Shown: one piece after another, positions 1-10,619 of the stretch
Layout of the letters: each line of letters starts with the position of its first letter
How positions within the stretch are numbered: position 1 is the stretch's first letter
DNA from: Circinella minor
Lineage: Eukaryota; Mucoromycota; Mucoromycetes; Mucorales; Lichtheimiaceae
Assembly (NCBI GenBank): GCA_016758965.1
Contig: JAEPRB010000500.1
Location: 1 to 16,966 of the forward strand
Reading direction: 5' to 3'
Length of the DNA stretch: 16,966 nt
The notes under the pieces: generated by a model
Database searches by the model: none
Seen by the model: the letters and a program-made list of their open reading frames with translations, nothing else
Told to the model about the DNA's origin: nothing
Translations under genes and position numbers: made by a program

Positions 1-63
1 CAGACGGAACGAATCCGCTGCCTTCTGAACTTCCTCTGAGTTAGGTTTGCGGTAGTGTTTCAT
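1..63 (-). CDS. possible N-terminus of an unidentified protein, partial at window edge
   Basis: On the minus strand an ATG at 63-61 opens a frame that stays open to the left edge (21 codons, beginning MKHYRKPNSEEVQKAADSF). Composition is hydrophilic and protein-like, but the stretch is too short to assign a family. If real, it is divergently transcribed from TDP1, and the 261 bp between the two start codons is mostly filled by the miniature transposon at 140-298. It could be an internal piece of a longer gene or chance. No function is proposed. Confidence 0.3.
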   Translation of the reverse strand, partial: MKHYRKPNSEEVQKAADSFRL

Positions 64-83
64 AATGGTTTTGGCTGTTTGCT

Positions 84-107
84 AAACACTTTCCAAGAAA
101 AGTGTTT
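84..107. repeat. short perfect inverted repeat (9-bp arms)
   Basis: AAACACTTT at 84-92 pairs with AAAGTGTTT at 99-107 across a 6-bp spacer. It lies between the possible minus-strand start codon at 63 and the MITE. It could be a dimeric transcription-factor site in a divergent promoter or simply a chance palindrome in AT-rich DNA. Confidence 0.4.
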
Positions 108-139
108 TAAAAGCGGAAAAGGGCCCTACTTGTTTAATA

Positions 140-298
140 CAGTAAAACCCCGCTTTTTGCACCCTTGATTTTTGCACACCTTTTCGTCACAATCCCACTT
201 TGATTTTACTATGTTTTCAACCCCACTTTTTGCACCCCCCCGGTTTTTGCACTACTTTCGAACCAAATCCCACCTGTGCAAAAAACGGGGTTCAACTG
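140..298. mobile_element. pogo/Tigger-like MITE, 159 bp, non-autonomous
   Basis: The terminal inverted repeats are 23 bp (140-162 and 276-298) and agree at 20 of 23 positions. Both begin CAGT, and the element is flanked by TA on each side (138-139 and 299-300), as expected for Tc1/mariner-superfamily insertion. CAGT-starting, C-run-containing ends are typical of the pogo/Tigger branch; that assignment is inference. TTTTTGCAC occurs four times in direct orientation (154-162, 169-177, 227-235, 244-252) and once inverted (276-284), which may be repeated transposase-binding sites. There is no transposase ORF inside, so it is a non-autonomous copy. The right end lies 26 bp upstream of the TDP1 start codon. 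Confidence 0.75.
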
Positions 299-324
299 TA
301 CAGCTAGCAAATTTTCTTTTAACA

Positions 325-2723
325 ATGGACAACGGTAGCGATGATGAACAAATGCGACGAGCCATTGAATTATCTCTTCAAGAACGTATGATCTTATTAC
401 ATGACTGGGAATAATTTTATTCAATCTTGAAATTTAATTATCGATTTGTAAAAATAACATTAGATCAAACCGAAACGCAACAACGTGTCAGTCCTTCAAA
501 TACAATAGATTTAACTCAACGTCTTGACGATGAAGAACGAGAAAATGACGATATTCGAAAAGCCATTGCATTGTCGCTAGGCAAACCTGTTGGACAATTA
601 ACAGCACGAGAGGCATTGTTAGGATCAACTGCCAGCACGGGGAAACGTCGGTCACCAAGTGACAGTAGTGGTGACACCAGGACGACAACGAGTGATCAAA
701 GACCGTCTAAAAAACTTGCACCTGAACCTATACGTTATTGGGACGGTGTCGTTAAGCTCACTTATGTTACAGGATTTACTGGACCTAACTTTATCCGATT
801 TGAAGACATAGTTCAAAGAGTAAGAGTGTTATTTGAATTATTTTTATTTTTATTTTCGCATTTTGACCTCTGACAATATCGTATTAGACTGTTTTAAAAA
901 AAGCAGTGATTACAGCAATGGTTGTTAGTATGGATTGGATTGAGAAGCAATTTCCTTCTACTGTTAATCTTTGTATTGTGTTGCACGGACGCCCGGTAAG
1001 TTTACCTAGTAAAATAAGCCAATGTTCACATATTCAAAAAATAAAGACTGACACAAGATCGGTACTATTTACTATATTATCATTATTAGGCAATGTCTCG
1101 ACAGATGAGTCCCAACCGGATTTTTATTATGCCACCTATGAAAGATGAGAGGTTCGGTGTATTTCATCCAAAACTGATGCTCCTCTTCCACGAGTCATCT
1201 TTGCGTGTGGTTATCGGTTCTGCAAACTTGGTAATTTTATAATATGATTGTTACGCAACAAAAAAAAGATTAAAGTAAGGATTAGTCCTGATAATATGTT
1301 GAAAAACCACAGGTACCATACGATTACAGAGATCTTGAAAATGTTGTTTTCATCCAAGATTTTCCACTTGCCGCAAAACCAGTTGAATCAAAAAGTCAGC
1401 TTCCACGATTTGCTCAAGAGATCCGCGATTTATTGGAACATATGCAAGTACCTACATCAGTAAAAGCGGAACTATTTAAATACGATTTTTCTCGGGCAAA
1501 GGCACATGTCGTAGTATCGGTATCAGGTGTTTTCGAAGGTGATGATTATAAACGGTATGGGCATGCTCGTCTTGCTCAGATTGTAAAGGAACTGGGAGCA
1601 GTGGATCCAGATCGTACTCCACAAGTTGAAATGCAGGTATGTACATAAAGAGATTTTTTATACTTTTTTTAACTGGCTGTAAATATAATTAAAACAACGT
1701 AGCATGAAACCTATGAGATACATATTAAATTATAAATTATTGGATTGTGGATGCATGGTTTTTAGACATCGTCCTTAGGTGGTCTTAATATATCGTATTT
1801 GAATGAATTATATCGATCCTTTTCCGGAATTGATTTTTACTCAAATGGTGGCAAACCACCACGACAAAAAAAAACAAATGAATTACCTCCAATCGATATC
1901 ATATACCCTAGCAGAGACACAGTAAACGATAGTAGATTGGGACCACCGGTAAGTTCGAAATATACGAAGAACTTCGATTTTACTACTCATATAAAAAAAT
2001 ATGGACTAATACCATATCTTGTTTTTTAGGGTGCAAGCACCATATGTCTGAACACTAGTACATGGAAAAAATCTACATTTCCAAAAGAAGTAATGTGTGA
2101 TGCTATTAGTTACCGAGCTGGAACACTCATGCATTCAAAGGTAAGAATACTAAATCTTTGTGAAAAGAATAGCAGTAACGGATATAAATTAATTGGATAC
2201 ACGATGATGATTTTGTTTAGTATATTGTTACAACCTTAAAATCCAAAAAGGCATCAGCGTCAGCATCAACACCAGCAGTCTCACCATCTTCTGGATTATC
2301 ATCTAATAGTAATGATAATTCAAAAACAAAAAACAAGGAATTAAAAGGATGGGTTTATTGTGGGTATGTTTGTATGACTTGGCTTTGTAATTTTTTTTTC
2401 TCGTGGAAGAGGCGCTCATTTTTTTTTTAATCATCACCCTTTAGGAGTCATAATGCAACGATGTCAGCTTGGGGAAAACTGTCACTATCCAAATACACTA
2501 AAAAACCTAAAATGGCCATCAAGTAAGCTCACAAAAATTAGAAGATAAATTACCTGGGAAAGTTAGAAAATCCCTAATTATTATTTTATGAACTAGTAAT
2601 TGGGAATTAGGTGTTGTACTTCCATTGTATGAAGACTCACATATTCCAGTAACATACATACGACCTCCACCTCGCTATAAACCATCTCAAAATGCATGGA
2701 CTCAGGATATGGAATGGTCGTAA
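325..2723 (+). CDS. TDP1: tyrosyl-DNA phosphodiesterase 1 with two N-terminal UIMs
   Basis: Removes covalent protein adducts, classically the topoisomerase I tyrosine, from DNA 3' ends in the nucleus. Ten exons join in frame to a 543-residue protein: 325-385, 464-819, 888-995, 1090-1230, 1313-1636, 1766-1948, 2030-2140, 2221-2363, 2445-2522, 2597-2723. The first HxK motif sits in FGVFHPKLMLLFHE (H201, K203) with N221 in VVIGSANL. The second is TLMHSK (H426, K428) with N479 in SHNATMSAWG. The 20-residue spacing from H201 to N221 matches human H263 to N283. Two ubiquitin-interacting motifs precede the catalytic part (about residues 6-20, RRAIELSLQE, and 46-60, RKAIALSLG). A Ser/Ala-rich insert (about residues 437-465) separates HxK2 from its Asn. 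The start is the first ATG of the first UIM exon and lies 26 bp after the MITE. AATAAA at 2733-2738 may serve 3' processing. Identification is firm; exact junctions are by eye but all phases fit. Confidence 0.93.
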
Positions 2724-4344
2724 TCGGTATTGAATAAATAGGAGTCTAAACTGTTGGGAAACTCTATTACAATTGAGAAAGTATACATGATAGACATCTT
2801 CCTTCACCATCTCATAATCTAAATTGTTTGTTTGTTTAAAGAAAGTATTATATTATGGATTTATTTTCTTACTGATATATTATTTATTGTATGAAATATT
2901 ATTATTATTTTTATGGAAACATATTGGTGCTATGAATTTCTTTGGGGAAAATACATAGACTATATCTAAGCCTTTAGTTTTTTTTAAGCGATTATATTAT
3001 GGTAAGCATTTATGTATAAAATCGATGCTTAATGGTGAATAAAAGGATTGTACAAATAGCACATACAACCACACACAACCTTATACGTGAAGAATGATTC
3101 ATTTGAGCTGCCAAATTCAACAACACCAGCGAATATGGTTGTTAATGTCTCAAAGCCATTAATAATTGAAATGATATTCAATGTAATAGAAAGGTTATTT
3201 GCGCCTACAAGAATTGTACAGGATACACTTGGTTAAAAGGTTATAAAACAATGTACCTTTCTTCGTCTTATTGGGAGTACAAAACTATGCTCCCAAAAAA
3301 GAAAAAAAAAAACTTGAATAATATTAATGGTACTGTATAGTTGATTGTATATATTTATAGTAGTGATATGTTAAAATATTTGTATAATAGCATCGGATTT
3401 CCTAACGTACTATAGGAAATGATATAAAAACATTATGGCAGGTGAAATGATGTGATCCAGTTATCATGTTTGAAACGTTTCTCTTAAAAAATTGTCTCCA
3501 TTTTAGTTTCACAAAGACAACTTACCGTAATGAGATTTAAAAATAAAGTTCTTACACATTGAGCACAATTATTACTAAGATATATATACTTTTTTAAATA
3601 TCACAAAATCAACAATTAATGATAGTATTGAGAATTGAAATATATATCAAGTATAGTTTAATAAAAGGTCTATGATAGTAGATAACGACATAAAAACAAC
3701 ATCGTTCCCTTTATTATATATCAATATTCAAGCATTATGTACATTATAAATATTCTTTCTCAAAGACGCCTATTCAACGAGGCATAATGAGAAGTTTTAT
3801 AAATTGTGTAAATTATTTATTAAATGTTTGTTTTTTCTCATGGTAGCAAGTATATGTCATTCCAAGAAAAGATAGGATACGTACAAGCCCTAAAACTTTT
3901 CACACTCTATGAACACAGTAGAAAAATTTTTAAGACCAAAAGCAGATGAATGTAAAAAAAAGAATAGCAAACTTCCCGAGATGTAAAATTCTGCGATTGG
4001 ATGGAAACTCATGTGTGGGTACGTGTGACACGAATCCGTAGATCTTGGAACAAGTAATAAGTTATAAGTACGAGTGTCTGTTAAACTCGAACTTTAATTT
4101 CGCTGCAACACTTTTTAGATTATGTTTCTTCATACATGTTTTATTGTCATCAGGTATCTTTTTGTAGAGATATGTTATTATTTATAGACAATATTCAGAT
4201 ATAAGCTATAGTATTACAGTACGTTATTAACATTAGTATTCTTATGTTTCCTAAAAATAAATTATACAATACAGCAAAACTCCAGCGTTTTGAATTCTTC
4301 TGTGTGGCTTAAGTAAAGTTGTCAGTTATATATAATTTAATCAG

Positions 4345-4605
4345 CCGTGTGAATTTGCACACGGAATCAGCACTGACGACAATATACTCTGGTGTTTTCG
4401 AAACTGTTGATGTGGAGAATCATCAGGTCACAGGGATTATTAATGAATGTCTCACGCAGATGCGGTCACTGCCGAAGCAATGTTAGTATATTATTATTTA
4501 AGTTGTTGAGAAGCATAGTGTAATATCAAACTAAAAGTTGATAGGAGTGGCGCTGACACTAATGCATTAAATATCATTGCACGCGACGATGACGACGAAT
4601 TCTGA
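4345..4605 (+). pseudogene. candidate gene tail or gene relic, two exons, acidic C-terminus
   Basis: A frame open from 4313, with a plausible acceptor (TTTAATCAG) ending at 4344, encodes a stretch including ALTTIYSGVFETVDVENHQ and INECLTQMRSLPKQ. A 56-nt intron candidate (4482-4537, GTTAGT...CTAAAAG) then joins it in phase to an exon ending NALNIIARDDDDEF and TGA at 4603-4605. Residue composition is more protein-like than the surrounding AT-rich DNA and the acidic terminus looks natural. No upstream exon with a start codon was found, so this could be the end of a small multi-exon gene, a relic, or a fragment of a mobile element. I do not recognise the family. Confidence 0.3.
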
Positions 4606-5602
4606 GAGCAATAATAAACTTATTTTAATGATATTCTATGTAAAAGAAGTCATAATTCTGATATAATAGGTTACCAGTATCAGCGCACATATTATTAGCT
4701 ACGTAATGTCGTTATATCCAATCGAGAAAAATAGTATACGTAAATCCTTTATAATTTTGGGTGTTGATTTCCGAACAAGGATCTATAGCTTTTTTGATTT
4801 GGGAAACCCATCTGACATAAAAATTAGATTATTAGATCGTGTTATAGAAACGCTTTGTTCTTTAGGTAGACGACAATTATGTAGCAGACATATACTGCTA
4901 TTTATCATCATTATTCCGTATTAATAGTGAGTTTTAGCATATGAACTTTTACTACATATAATATAAACATATACCGCAGATTACAAACTACATAGTGGTG
5001 TAAGAAATATTAAAAGCTTTCCAAGAGAAAATGTATGGTATTTTGATAGGTTCATCAATAATTTCTTTTTTAAAAAAAGAATCGTGATTTTTAGCAACCT
5101 AAAATTAAAAGATTTCTCAACATCTCCAGATTATTCCTTGTTTCCGTTAGGCTGGTTATTTAAATATCTTCCCTTTAAAAAAGGAAATTAAAATTTCATG
5201 CGTTAAATGATGACACACGTATGTTGGCTCTACGCTAAAACAGTAGCATACTACGCCGCAAGCTGAGATAAGAATGATGATAGGTTGGAAATTCTGATAT
5301 GGTACAAAAATTTGGTGAATCAAGGAAACACATGATATTACTTGTCACTATACGAAATGAATGCTGAAAAAAGGTTTTGTTACATTTTTAACCATACTAT
5401 CCCCTGTTTATTCAGCTGCCATATACACTGTATACAATCAGAACATATACACCTTTTTATATCGACCATATTTATTCTTGAGAAAAATCGGAAAAGGTGG
5501 GAAAAGATTACGATTGTACGCATAAAAATATCACACACACTGCTTTATTTTCTTTACCTTAACAAGAAGCAAAGGATCATTTTTCTTCTTTTTCATCATT
5601 CT

Positions 5603-5609
5603 TATAAAA
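5603..5609 (+). promoter_or_regulatory. TATA-box-like element upstream of transporter 1
   Basis: TATAAAA lies 88 bp upstream of the ATG at 5697, inside a pyrimidine-rich stretch (about 5570-5690) typical of fungal core promoters and leaders. Assigned by position and motif only. Confidence 0.4.
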
Positions 5610-5696
5610 CCTCGTCTTTAAACAGCTTTTTTCTTTTTTTTCTTTTGTCTATATTTAATTAATATACGTACTTGTTCTATTTCCTCCAAATTTATT

Positions 5697-7938
5697 ATGG
5701 ACACCACAGCTGAGAGTGCTCATAGTAAGGAAGGTTCTTCATCCGACGATAAACTCCACTCTCCTATAACTGACCACCAAATGGATAAAGTGCCATATGT
5801 TGATCCTGCTATCGAAAAGCGTCTGGTACGAAAACTCGATATGCGAATGTTGCTCTGGTCATTTTTAGCGTATTTTGCAAATTTGCTGGATCGAAATAAT
5901 TTACGTATGCTTTATTAACTTTTTTATTTCGGGTGTCAATATATATATTAAAAGCAAGACGATTACTTACATTATTACCATAGAAAATGCTTTTACTATG
6001 GGTATGGAGAAAGACTTGGATCTCAATTCGGCTGTGTATAACTGGGCAGTAACTATGTTTTTCATTGGTTATATTGTGTATGTATATTGTTATGAAAGCT
6101 TGCTCTTAATTAAACTTTTAATAATATTACTAGTACGTATTTGATAACACTATATATTATTAACTTATGCCATGTTAAAAAAATAACAGGTTACAAATTC
6201 CAGGCAACATCATTATTACGAAATTTTCACCACGTTGGCTTCTTCCTTCTGTCGTCATTCTTTGGGGGTGTGTTGTTAGCTTTATGGCTTTAGTCAACGA
6301 CTACAAAGCCTTATGGGGATTGCGTTTATGTCTTGGTAAGATGGATTAATATTGAAACGTGTTAATAAAGCTGTTTTCTAACCTATTTGAATATCAAATT
6401 ATACTTCTTCCCACCTTCCTAATTTGAACCCTTCAATTTTATAGGGCTTTCTGAGGCTGCTTTTTACCCAGGAATGATTTTCTTACTAGGTAGCTGGTAT
6501 ACTAGTGAGGAATTGGGAAAAAGAACCATGTTTTTTGCAACAGGAAATCAAGTCTCAGGTGCATTTGGCGGATTAATCGCAGGTACATAAACGGATTCCC
6601 TTCTCTTTCTTGGTCAAATGAAGCAAAGGAAAATATAATACTAACTCTCTTTATTATAATCAATGTTTATTTTACGACTATTATTATTATTATTATTAAT
6701 ATTATCAACAGGTGGGATTGCTGATACAATGCATGGTGCTGCTGGCCTTCCGGCCTGGAAATGGCTCTTTATTGTGGAAGGATTAATTGGTGTGGTAGTC
6801 GGTGTCGCTGGATATTTTCTTTTGCCTAATTTCCCACACGATACAAAATGGCTCACACCAGAAGAGCGTATACTTGCTGTTACGCGAGTACAAGAGCAAG
6901 GTAAACAAGTTGTGTCTAAAGCATATAGCTGGAGAACGTAAGTAGCCTTATTCCACAGTTTACTCTACATGAAAAAAAATGAGGATACGGCGATGCATAA
7001 TAATTCCATTAATAACTAAATTTGCAAAATAATAGTATAGCCAATGTTATGGCAACCCCTTATGCTTGGCTTATGATCATTAATTTCGCTTGCATTTATA
7101 TTGGAAATAATATGTCACTCAATTTCGCTATCATTTTGCGAGGAATGGGTTACGACGTAGCTTTTTCAAACTACATGAATACCCCAGCATACTTGTTTGG
7201 TGCAGTTCTTGCTTTTACTATCGGTTACTCATCTGACAAAACAGGTGAAAAATGAAAAATAAAATAAAGCATCTTTTTTATTTGCAAATTCAATTTTGCT
7301 AACATAAAACTTAATATATTTTCATTATCATTATTACTTTAGGAGACCGCGCATTTCACATCGCAGGAGCACAACTTTGGGTTGGTATCTGGTTTTTGAT
7401 ATTGGCTGTTGTAAACCATGGTGATAATCCAGTTGGATTAGTATTTGCTGGTACATACGCAATTACTGCCAACATATCAATCACCGCTTTGAGTTTGACG
7501 TGGGCAAATGAAATCTACAAGGCAGATCATAATACAAGAGCTGTTGCCATTGCTTTTATAAATGCAATCGGGAACTTAGCTCCTAATTTTGTGAACGTCC
7601 GTGCTTGGGTAAGTTTTTTTTTCTTAATTTAGTATATATGTATTTATAATTTACTTTTTATATTAACTTTTATTTTATTAAACTAGGTGGTCTCCGACGC
7701 ACCAACGTTCTGTAAGTTTACAAAATGTTATAAACGGTTGATGTTTCAAAAGCAAAAAAATTAATTTCATTTTTATTGTTTAGGGCTAGGAAAGATTGTT
7801 TCTATGGGAATGAGCTTCGCATCGGTAGGATTGACTATTTTTATTTGGCGGTTAGTTAAAATAGAGTTCATGATTCCAAAGGCGACGAAAGGCAAGAAGA
7901 AGGACGAGGAGACAAAAGACGGAAGTGATACCCAGTAA
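5697..7938 (+). CDS. MFS transporter, Dal5/anion:cation symporter (allantoate permease) type, copy 1
   Basis: A plasma-membrane importer of small organic anions by family; the substrate is not readable here (relatives carry allantoate, nicotinate, pantothenate or biotin). Nine exons give 488 residues: 5697-5904, 5984-6077, 6190-6335, 6445-6582, 6712-6937, 7036-7244, 7343-7608, 7687-7711, 7784-7938. Residues 1-40 are a polar, Ser/Asp-rich cytosolic tail. LDRNN at 64-68 after the first membrane helix, then NAFTMGM, NWAVTMFFIGY, LQIPGN and ITKFSPRW, are Dal5-family signatures. Later come NQVSGAFGGLIAGGIAD and GAAGLPAWKWLFIVEG, then a hydrophilic central loop (ERILAVTRVQEQGKQ). The C-terminal half has YIGNNMSLNFAIILRGMGY and INAIGNLAPNF, and the tail is Lys/Asp-rich. 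Length fits a 12-helix MFS protein. Exon 8 is only 25 nt. The paralogue lies inverted at 13750-15912. Confidence 0.9.
6681..6698. repeat. (TTA)n microsatellite in intron 4 of transporter 1
   Basis: Six TTA units run within the intron 6583-6711 just before its CAACAG acceptor, forming much of the T-rich tract. Likely length-polymorphic. Confidence 0.7.
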
Positions 7939-9474
7939 TGATGTAGTAATCAGGAGTTAATTTTTTACTAATCAAATTTTTGTAAAGAAAACTTAATATA
8001 TACGTAACATATTATCAAACTTGTAATCTTTTATATATCTATTAGCTCTTAAGAAGTGAAAATCAAATATGTAATTCTACTATTATTTTATTATAATATA
8101 TAATTCTTTATATTGTCAAACGTTTTGTTCATAATAGCTGTATAAAAGAAAATTTCGGACGTGGAGGGATTATTAAAAAAAAATCTTATTGTTTCCAACC
8201 ATATTGATAAATGACTGGGTATCTCAAGCCATACCTATAAAATTGTGATAATAAATCAGTTTAAATATTCGTAGTCTCGTAGATAAGGACTATGTTTCAG
8301 TGGAACTGTAATCATATTTAGCGTAACCTTTACTGGTGTATAAGCAATCTGGAAACAGCTATAAAACTGATATGTCACTATCCCATCAAACAAGTCATAG
8401 TATGGTCAGTGCTGTATATTCTTAACCGTGTAGCTATCGACATTCTTCGTCTTTTTCTATTTCATCTATTCTTTACGTATTTAGATCTTTTTTTTTTCAA
8501 AACTTGAAAATTAAGAAGAGCTGTTATAATCTTGAGTAACTACATAAAAAAACCCGAACGAGCGGATGGACAAATAAGAGTTATACGTATCGCAACACAA
8601 CGTCTTAATTTGATAGACAATGACGACAAGATAGCAGGCCTATAAAAAGCCCACGAGTCTCTCCCCCACAATATGACCTATCGCTAAAAAAAATTGGATA
8701 CTCTATTTACACTAGAAACGTCCATAACCTTATACATTTTATCTGATATTTTGCAAGCAAAAGCTATTACGTATGCTTATCAATTTATTTTTATGAATAA
8801 CGCCAAAATTCATGTATACGACTCTTACTATTCCAGCTGACTTTCTAATGTTGTGCTCCTTAAGTGGGTACAGTATGAAGAAACTTGTTGACATGTATGT
8901 AGCACAGAATTAGAGTAGCAAGGTGCATCAAGCGATTAGTGTCGTGTTGTAGGATTATTCTTCAGCACCACATCCTTGAAACAGATACATTTTTATTTTA
9001 CCAAGTGCACTAATTTTTCTTGGTTCTGTAAAAGCGCCATATTCTCTCATTATATTTCAGGCAAAGGGATCAACTATAAGATCAGATAAAATGTTTTTGC
9101 AAGAGTAGGAATCTAGTTCGATAATAAGAGTAATGGGATCATGTTAATATGTTAGTGTGGCGGAGAATTAAGTATAATACTCAAAATAAAGAATTAGATG
9201 TCACGATAACATTTTCTTTTTAAAAACGTCATATATAGTTGTCCATTAAAAACATTAAAGGTTTACCCACTTGTCGCGGAATATGAGACGAACTACCGGG
9301 ATTATTATATAATGCGGAGAGGGACCCTGTTGATGTTAACCAATACCTGAGCTTACACAAACTTATTTTCCCACCGTTACATATTCACCGACATGATGCC
9401 CCGTATTTTAGACCCTGTTTTTTCTAATTTTTTTTTATCTTTCTTTCCTTTTCACACGCAACGAAAAAAAAACC
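7939..9474. other. 1.5-kb intergenic region without a gene
   Basis: AT-rich spacer between the first transporter's stop and the oxidoreductase start. It has no long ORF on either strand. A TATAAAAA sits in a palindromic context near 8640-8650 (GGCCTATAAAAAGCCC) and could be an isolated promoter motif, but nothing coding follows it. The final 60 bases (about 9415-9470) are pyrimidine-rich and belong to the promoter or leader of the next gene. Confidence 0.55.
9306..9312 (+). promoter_or_regulatory. TATA-box-like element upstream of the oxidoreductase gene
   Basis: TATATAA lies 163 bp before the ATG at 9475 and is followed by a T/C-rich leader ending in an A-rich stretch directly before the start codon. 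Motif and position only. Confidence 0.35.
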
Positions 9475-10619
9475 ATGTCGCTTAAGTGGGGAATCATTGG
9501 TACTGGAAGTATTGCACATACTTTTGCCATTGGGCTGAAAAAAGCAAAGAAAGGAGAACTTGTTGCCATTGGTAGCCGAGCAAAAGAGACAGCCGTCAAG
9601 TTTGGTTCTCAATATGGAGTACCTGAAGAAAAGTGTTACGCTACTTACGCTGATTTGTTGAAGGATCCTTCGGTCGACATTGTCTACATTTCTACTCCTC
9701 ATCCCCAGCATTGTGAAGTTGCTATTCAAACAGTCCAAGCCAAAAAACATGTTCTTGTTGAAAAACCTTTTGCAATGAATGAAGAAGAAGCGACACGGAT
9801 TCTTGCAGCAGCCAAGGAAAACAACGTGTTCTTGATGGAAGCATACATGTATCGATGCCACCCACAAACACGAAAAATTGTTGAGTTGATTCAAAATGGT
9901 GCTATTGGTGAAGTCAAGATGATTCGTGCAAACTTTGCATTTGATGGACGTCCTTTAGGTGCTACCTCGAGATTATGGAGAAATGAGTTGGGTGGTGGCG
10001 CTATTTTGGATATTGGTGGATGTAAGTTATAATTATATATGTAGATCAATGTTCTTTTTTTTATATAACTATACAGAGTTACAATTCAAGTATATCTACT
10101 AACTCAAGTTTAAAAAAAATCTTTATAGATCCTATGTCATTTGCCCGTTTAATTGCTGGTGCTGCTATAAACAAAAATTTTGCCAATCCAACTGAAATTA
10201 AGGCTGTTGGTCATATCCAACCCGATACTAAAGTAGATGAATGGACAACTGCATCGTTATCATTTGGTGACAAAATCTCTGCACAGCTTTTCACTGGTAT
10301 TTTTGCCGATACTGATAGCAGCGTGACAATATTTGGCAGCAAAGGAACTATTACCGCACCCAATCTATGGAGACCCGATTTGCCTGATATGGCTCCTATG
10401 AAAATTGAACTTGCAGAATATGGCAAGAAACCACAACAAGTATCTTTTGATCTTGTTGAAACTGATCTTTATTCCATTGAAGCTGATGCTGTTGCGGATG
10501 CTGTTTTCCAAGGCGAGAAGGAATGCAAGTATATGACCTGGGAAGACAGTATGGGTCAGATCCGTGCAGTTGACAAATGGCGAAAAGAAATTGGCTTGGT
10601 TTATCCTTCTGATAAATAG
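9475..10619 (+). CDS. Gfo/Idh/MocA-family NAD(P)-dependent oxidoreductase (dihydrodiol / D-xylose dehydrogenase type)
   Basis: Two exons (9475-10021 and 10129-10619) join in phase 1 to a 345-residue protein, the usual size for the family. A Rossmann nucleotide-binding motif GTGSIA occupies residues 9-14. The strand-loop YISTPHPQH and the family signature VEKPFA follow (E96, K97, P98). Then come MEAYMYRCHP, the C-terminal beta-sheet domain, and GGGAILDIGGYP with Y183 at the splice junction. In mammalian dimeric dihydrodiol dehydrogenase a lysine of the EKP motif and a later tyrosine are catalytic; K97 and Y183 are the likely equivalents. Fungal members include NADP-dependent D-xylose 1-dehydrogenases, so oxidation of an aldose or a trans-dihydrodiol is likely, but the substrate is unproven. 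No targeting signal is seen, so it is probably cytosolic. The intron (10022-10128) has a perfect TACTAAC branch site at 10097-10103. A start at the first ATG fits the canonical N-terminus. Confidence 0.92.

Larger units (their letters stand above)
2724..5696. other. 3-kb AT-rich intergenic region, no confident gene
   Basis: Between TDP1 and the first transporter I find no protein I recognise. Short open stretches exist: about 3060-3235 (plus, ends in VQDTLG and stop), 3827-3949 (41 codons), 4313-4605 (annotated separately) and 4706-4924 (72 codons, contains FDLGNPSDIKIRLLDRVIE). None has a convincing start with downstream exons. Several poly-T/poly-A runs and small palindromes occur near 5060-5080 and 5170-5190. 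It may hold decayed genes or transposon remnants, regulatory DNA, or an unannotated non-coding RNA; the sequence alone does not decide. Confidence 0.5.

Noticed and set aside
240..300. GGTTCGAA-like string on the minus strand near 255-265 as a tRNA T-arm
   Set aside because: No matching acceptor, D or anticodon arms; it lies inside the MITE.
1248..1463. 71-codon ORF within TDP1
   Set aside because: Spans the intron 1231-1312 and reads the next exon in the wrong frame.
5342..5662. 106-codon plus-strand ORF before transporter 1
   Set aside because: Ile/Leu/Phe/Lys-rich translation of pyrimidine-rich promoter and leader DNA; no motif, no orthologue recognised, and it overlaps the likely TATA box.
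8635..8652. Palindromic TATA motif in the 1.5-kb spacer as a gene promoter
   Set aside because: No ORF or recognisable RNA follows; over 800 bp from the next start codon.
9424..9894. 156-codon minus-strand ORF opposite the oxidoreductase
   Set aside because: Antisense shadow of a clearly conserved coding exon; Cys/Phe-rich composition with no recognisable motif.
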